From Rhizobium sp. S152 (lineage in GTDB: Bacteria > Pseudomonadota > Alphaproteobacteria > Rhizobiales > Rhizobiaceae), in assembly GCF_030380735.1 (NCBI RefSeq), contig NZ_JAUDRZ010000026.1, positions 745,370 to 809,369 on the forward strand: a stretch of 64,000 nt of DNA, given 5' to 3'. The notes under the pieces are model-generated. The model was not told the DNA's origin. It searched no databases and saw only the letters and a list, made by a program, of their open reading frames with translations. The translations under genes were made by a program, and so were the position numbers. Each line of letters starts with the position of its first letter. The first letter of the stretch is position 1. Positions 61,101-64,000 of this stretch are shown here, one piece after another.

Positions 61101-61614
61101 CGTCGACACGCTGCTCGGCCCGGAAATGCGCTCGACCGGCGAAGTCATCGGCCTCGATACCGATTTCGCGCTGGCCTTCGCCAAGTCGCAGCTCGGCGCC
61201 AGCGTCGAACTGCCGCGTGACGGAACGGTCTTCGTGTCGGTTCGCGACGATGACAAGCCACGCGTGCTGCCGGCGATCCGCATGCTGACCGAGATCGGCT
61301 TCAAGGTTCTGGCAACCGGCGGCACCCAGCGCTTCCTCGCCGAAAACGGCATCGAGGCCACGAAGATCAACAAGGTGCTCGAGGGACGTCCGCACATCGA
61401 GGACGCCATCCGCAACCGTCAGGTCCAGCTGGTCATCAACACGACCGACTCGAACAAGGCGATCTCCGACTCGAAGTCGCTGCGCCGCGCCACGCTGATG
61501 CAGAAGGTGCCTTATTACACCACCATGGCCGGCGCCGAAGCCGCCGCCCAGGCGATCAAGGCGCTCAAGGCCGGCAACCTCGAAGTCCGGCCGCTGCAGA
61601 GCTACTTTGCCTAA
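58126..61614 (+). CDS. carB: Carbamoyl phosphate synthase large subunit
   Basis: A 1162-residue synthetase that, with CarA, makes carbamoyl phosphate from bicarbonate, ammonia and two ATP. The two homologous ATP-grasp halves are visible: the first about 1-560 (A-C-E-F-D-Y-S-G-T-Q-A-C-K; M-G-G-T-G-G-G-I-A-Y-N), the second about 610-1010 (R-I-G-Q-G-I-E-F-D-Y-C-C-C-H; R-P-S-Y-V-L-G-G-R-A-M). An MGS-type allosteric domain forms the C-terminus (about 1020-1160). The protein is longer than the E. coli enzyme because of an insert (about 155-215), as is usual in Rhizobiaceae. The start at 58126 gives the family N-terminus P-K-R-Q-D-I-K-S-I-L-I-I-G-A-G. Confidence 0.98.
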   Translation: MPKRQDIKSILIIGAGPIVIGQACEFDYSGTQACKALKEEGYRVILVNSNPATIMTDPGLADATYVEPITPEVVAKIIAKERPDALLPTMGGQTALNTALSLKRMGVLDRYNVEMIGAKPAAIDMAEDRALFREAMERIGLETPRSMLANATDIKDADRKTHEAERNKLKESLSGADLDKALDELENQWNLGETDRKQRYISHAMAIAAQAIDVVGLPAIIRPSFTMGGTGGGIAYNRSEFFEIIGGGLDASPTTEVLIEESVLGWKEYEMEVVRDKADNCIIICSIENIDPMGVHTGDSITVAPALTLTDKEYQMMRNASIAVLREIGVETGGSNVQFAVNPKDGRLVVIEMNPRVSRSSALASKATGFPIAKVAAKLAVGYTLDELDNDITGGATPASFEPSIDYVVTKIPRFAFEKFPGASPVLTTAMKSVGEVMAIGRTFAESLQKALRGLETGLTGLDEIEIPGLEEGEGSQNAIRAAIGTPTPDRLRMVAQALRMGMSPEEVHEGCKIDPWFIAQFKAIVDMEARVREHGLPEDAANLRTLKAMGFSDARLATLSGKRPKEVAELRNSLNVRPVFKRIDTCAAEFASPTAYMYSSYETPFVGQLRSEAEISDRKKVVILGGGPNRIGQGIEFDYCCCHAAFALRDAGYEAIMINCNPETVSTDYDTSDRLYFEPLTAEDVIEILRAEQEKGEVVGVIVQFGGQTPLKLAEALEKNGIPILGTAPDMIDLAEDRDRFQKLLIKLDLTQPNNGIAYSVEQARLVATEIGFPLVVRPSYVLGGRAMQILHSESQLQTYLLDTVPELVPEDIKQRYPNDKTGQINTLLGKNPLLFDSYLSNAIEVDVDCLSDGKDAFIAGIMEHIEEAGIHSGDSACSLPPRTLSAEMIDELERQAKSMAKALNVVGLMNVQFAIKDGTVYVLEVNPRASRTVPFVAKTIGAPIAKIAARAMAGEKLDPLFAAYGEKPDPRNLKHIAVKEAVFPFARFPGVDTLLGPEMRSTGEVIGLDTDFALAFAKSQLGASVELPRDGTVFVSVRDDDKPRVLPAIRMLTEIGFKVLATGGTQRFLAENGIEATKINKVLEGRPHIEDAIRNRQVQLVINTTDSNKAISDSKSLRRATLMQKVPYYTTMAGAEAAAQAIKALKAGNLEVRPLQSYFA

Positions 61615-61622
61615 TCCAATTC

Positions 61623-61657
61623 ATGAAAACGCCCGGTCCAAAGCCGGGCGTTTTCAT
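61623..61657. terminator. carB terminator (bidirectional)
   Basis: A 14-base perfect stem ATGAAAACGCCCGG/CCGGGCGTTTTCAT with a seven-base loop, 8 bases after the carB stop and 18 bases from the convergent VOC gene stop. Confidence 0.8.
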
Positions 61658-61674
61658 TTGCGTTTCAGGCTCGA

Positions 61675-62052
61675 TCACTCCGGCCGCTTGAAATAAGCCT
61701 CAAGGCGGTAACCATCAGGATCGATGATGAATGCCGCGTAGTAGAATTCGCTGTAATCGGGCCGCACGCCCGGCGCGCCGTTATCTGTGCCGCCATTGGC
61801 GAGCCCTGCCGCATAGAACGCATCGACTGATGCTTCAGTCGGCGCCACGAAGCAGAAATGCAACCCCGACTCCATATCGGGCGCGACCGGCCTTGCGACC
61901 TCGCCGACCCAGAGCCCCACCCGTTCGGCGCCATAGCCACTGACATTGCCGAAATTCGTCAGACGCTCATAACCGAGCGGCGCCAGCGCGGCATCGTAGA
62001 ACGCCTGCGATCTCTCAAGGCTCTTCACACCAATCGACACATGATCGAACAT
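61675..62052 (-). CDS. VOC/glyoxalase-family protein
   Basis: A 125-residue vicinal-oxygen-chelate protein with the paired beta-alpha-beta-beta-beta layout. It opens M-F-D-H-V-S-I-G-V-K-S-L-E-R-S and closes with Y-Y-A-A-F-I-I-D-P-D-G-Y-R-L-E-A, typical of this superfamily, which includes glyoxalases and dioxygenases. The H4 and E121-type positions may bind a metal. The substrate is unknown. GGAG precedes the start. Confidence 0.9.
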   Translation of the reverse strand: MFDHVSIGVKSLERSQAFYDAALAPLGYERLTNFGNVSGYGAERVGLWVGEVARPVAPDMESGLHFCFVAPTEASVDAFYAAGLANGGTDNGAPGVRPDYSEFYYAAFIIDPDGYRLEAYFKRPE

Positions 62053-62160
62053 AAGGCTGTCTCCTGCTCGCTATCGTTACGGAGCACCAACGCTACAGCA
62101 TTCCACCTGCTGCGCCACGGCAATTCGAAAGGAAAGAATAGAAGCTTCCAGGACGATTGG

Positions 62161-63189
62161 TCAGATGCGCGCGGCAAGTTTGGTGTCGGCCTTGATATCC
62201 CATGCAAGCTGGAACGATGGACGCGGCGCATCCTGCAGGATCAACTCACCGTTCTCGACATGGCGCGTCGGAATGGCGTGACGGTCAATAGCGCCTTCCA
62301 ACGTCATGGCGAGATCGCGCGCAAACACACGATTGCCAATGTGCCACGAGTGTGTCCAGGAACCAGTCTGCGGCTGCGAATTGGGATCGACTGTCTTGAA
62401 GTATTCACCGCAATTGACATTGATTGCCTTCGCATTGACGTTCTTCGGAAGTCCCACGCGGCCTACACGTGGCGCCACACCCAGTCGCTTTGCATTCGAC
62501 ACGGCGAGCACGGCGTCGAACGGATTGGAGTAATTGGTCAGGCGCATGATGCGCCGGAACATCGGCTGGTTCCAATCGCTGGACAGCGAAAGGCTGTCTG
62601 CCGACACGTCGCCGCCGATGAACGCCACCTGTCCGATCCGCCAGTCGCTTTTGAACAAATCGCCCTTCTTGTCGGATTGCGCGAAGGCCTCCATGATCAC
62701 ATAGCAGCCGGTCGAATGCCCGAGCAAATGGACGTTGGTCTCACATCCCGCTTTCTGGCTTGTGCTGAGAAGACGTATTCCCTTGGAAACCAATTCGCTT
62801 GCGACGGCCGCGGCATCCGATCGGTCCTCAAGGTAGTTCAGCGTTTGGTTGTCGCTTGGCCAATCGAAGGCAACGATTTCGCCATGCCAGCCTTCGGCGC
62901 GCATGTCCTTGCGCAACTGTCGAATACGCTTCAGGACGCTCGGAATATCGTTGTTGTAGCCATGGACGAAGACGAGCACGTCTCCGGTCGGCCCGATTGA
63001 GTTTGGATTTTCATCGCCATCGGCCAGTCCCTGAACCTCGGAGACCCAATCCTTTGCGCTGGTGACGATATGCCTCTCATCATAAACGGCAACGTTGGAC
63101 GGAACTTTCAGAAACTTTATCGGGCCCGGCTCCGCAGTAAACTGCGTGCCCTCCCGCTTTCTGGCGCAAACAATATAGTTGTCCGGCAT
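62161..63189 (-). CDS. DUF900 alpha/beta hydrolase
   Basis: A 342-residue alpha/beta-hydrolase of the DUF900 (Esterase_phd-like) family. The oxyanion segment V-F-V-H-G-Y-N-N (about residue 75) and the nucleophile elbow G-H-S-T-G (about residue 154) are clear, so the catalytic serine is S156. The substrate is unknown; members are putative esterases/lipases. No signal peptide is visible. GGAG precedes the start. Base composition here is a little less GC-rich than the surrounding backbone, and a 120-base AT-rich stretch follows, so this may be a more recent arrival. Confidence 0.8.
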   Translation of the reverse strand: MPDNYIVCARKREGTQFTAEPGPIKFLKVPSNVAVYDERHIVTSAKDWVSEVQGLADGDENPNSIGPTGDVLVFVHGYNNDIPSVLKRIRQLRKDMRAEGWHGEIVAFDWPSDNQTLNYLEDRSDAAAVASELVSKGIRLLSTSQKAGCETNVHLLGHSTGCYVIMEAFAQSDKKGDLFKSDWRIGQVAFIGGDVSADSLSLSSDWNQPMFRRIMRLTNYSNPFDAVLAVSNAKRLGVAPRVGRVGLPKNVNAKAINVNCGEYFKTVDPNSQPQTGSWTHSWHIGNRVFARDLAMTLEGAIDRHAIPTRHVENGELILQDAPRPSFQLAWDIKADTKLAARI

Positions 63190-63315
63190 GATCCACTCCT
63201 ACCACAACCAATGAAGTTACAGAAAAGCAGAAGATTTACCAAAGAACAACCAAAAATATAAACGCAAATAAAATGCAATCTCCAAACTCATTGACCTGAT
63301 AGGATCAAATTGTAC

Positions 63316-63999
63316 TCAAAGACCTCCTATAAGATCTTTTACCATGTTCATATCCCCGCGAAACAACGCCATCTCCTCCGCCTTTAATCGCTCGTCGGGA
63401 ATACGCAGCAGATAGGAGGGATGGACGGTGACGAACAGCATCCGTCCCTTCCCCATCTTGATCGGTTGCCCCCTGATATCGCCAACCTTGTGCTTGGCAT
63501 CGGTCAGCGCGGCCAGCGCCGTGGCCCCCATGGCGACGATCAGCTTCGGCTTGATAAGTTCGATCTCCAGGTTGAGCCACCAGCGGCAATGCGTGACCTC
63601 GCCCATGTTCGGCCGCTGGTGAATGCGGCGCTTGCCGCGCGGCTCGTATTTGAAGTGTTTCACCGCATTGGTCACATAGACCGACTGCCGGTCGATCCCC
63701 GCTTCGACGATCACCTGGTCGAACACCTTGCCCGCGGGCCCGACGAACGGCCGCCCGGCAATATCCTCCTGATCGCCCGGCTGCTCGCCGACGAACATCA
63801 CCCGCGCATCCTCAGGTCCCTCGCCGAACACAGTCTGCGTCGCCTTTTCGTGCAACGGGCAGCGCGCGCAACCGGCCGCCTCCTCGCGTAGCGACGCCAG
63901 CGTGCCCGCAGGCGCTCTCGGCGCGGCAGGCACACGGCGCGCCGCCTCCTGCAGCCGATCGTGGAACGGCAAGGGCTCGCTCGCCTGGCGTTTCGCCAT
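63316..63999 (-). CDS. UdgX-type uracil-DNA glycosylase (may extend beyond window)
   Basis: 227 residues from an ATG at the very edge of the window. The core is a family 4/5-type uracil-DNA glycosylase with motif A G-E-Q-P-G-D-Q-E-D-I-A-G-R-P-F-V-G-P-A-G (71-90) and the later H-P-S-Y-L-L (193-198). The insert K-R-R-I-H (123-127) is the signature of UdgX, which forms a covalent bond to DNA through that histidine after removing uracil. Iron-sulfur ligands C44 and C47 are visible, with a histidine (K-H-F) where related enzymes have cysteine. Many UdgX genes are fused to an N-terminal DUF4130 domain; whether this one is cannot be seen here. Confidence 0.9.
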   Translation of the reverse strand: MAKRQASEPLPFHDRLQEAARRVPAAPRAPAGTLASLREEAAGCARCPLHEKATQTVFGEGPEDARVMFVGEQPGDQEDIAGRPFVGPAGKVFDQVIVEAGIDRQSVYVTNAVKHFKYEPRGKRRIHQRPNMGEVTHCRWWLNLEIELIKPKLIVAMGATALAALTDAKHKVGDIRGQPIKMGKGRMLFVTVHPSYLLRIPDERLKAEEMALFRGDMNMVKDLIGGL

Positions 64000-64000
64000 C

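Noticed and set aside
1..64000. Search for CRISPR arrays, insertion sequences, integrases, phage genes and toxin-antitoxin pairs
   Set aside because: None seen. No regular direct repeats with spacers, no transposase motifs, and the small genes do not form recognisable toxin-antitoxin pairs.

Overview
The window reads as an ordinary stretch of a Rhizobiaceae (Rhizobium/Agrobacterium/Ensifer-like alphaproteobacterial) chromosome. The evidence is its high GC, a RopA/Omp2b-type porin, thu-type trehalose genes, an FnrN-type regulator, two Ku proteins with LigD, and a rhizobial palindromic intergenic repeat. I found no tRNA, rRNA, CRISPR array, transposase, integrase or prophage gene. The first gene (TPR protein) is cut by the left edge and the last (UdgX-type uracil-DNA glycosylase) reaches the right edge.

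0-7 kb: a TPR protein tail, a small secreted protein and DNA topoisomerase IB, then a non-homologous end-joining locus: ku on the + strand convergent with a small gene-ku-ligD operon on the - strand. 7-13.4 kb: a LacI regulator divergent from a thuEFG-thuAB-like sugar uptake and oxidation operon that lacks the expected ATPase gene thuK. 13.4-20 kb: isochorismatase-like hydrolase with divergent LysR, a membrane diguanylate cyclase, a YciI protein, an intergenic region with a 14-bp inverted repeat, other hairpins and a palindromic repeat, and an aminotransferase.

20-29 kb: a low-oxygen respiration module. fnrN and hemN are divergent around a perfect FNR box, followed by a GbsR/MarR-type regulator and cydD-cydC-cydA-cydB plus the 36-residue cydX. 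FNR-like boxes also lie ahead of the cyd genes. HemN makes heme without oxygen, CydDC matures the cytochrome bd oxidase CydABX, and FnrN probably switches both on. 29-38.8 kb: small housekeeping and stress genes (fRMsr, Nudix, DMT permease, two paralogous small secreted proteins, YjbQ, DUF1428, LysR, major porin, DUF427, DUF930, GYD).

38.9-50 kb: a macromolecular-synthesis neighbourhood on the - strand, with dnaG and rpoD separated by recQ, kbl, tdh and a GFA-type protein, then an unrecognised putative regulator and a YqeY protein. 50-61.6 kb: carA and carB, separated by about 6.6 kb carrying a MATE exporter, TetA-like MFS exporter, zinc metallopeptidase, PAP2 enzyme and zinc alcohol dehydrogenase. 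61.6-64 kb: VOC protein, alpha/beta hydrolase and UdgX.

Most of the window is conserved chromosomal backbone. The points most worth a second look are the importer without an ATPase, the FNR-controlled hemN/cyd module with cydX, the UdgX gene at the edge, the pair of small secreted paralogs, the structured intergenic regions at 17.9-18.5 kb and 48.3-48.55 kb, and a possible decayed HWE-type histidine kinase near 29.7 kb.
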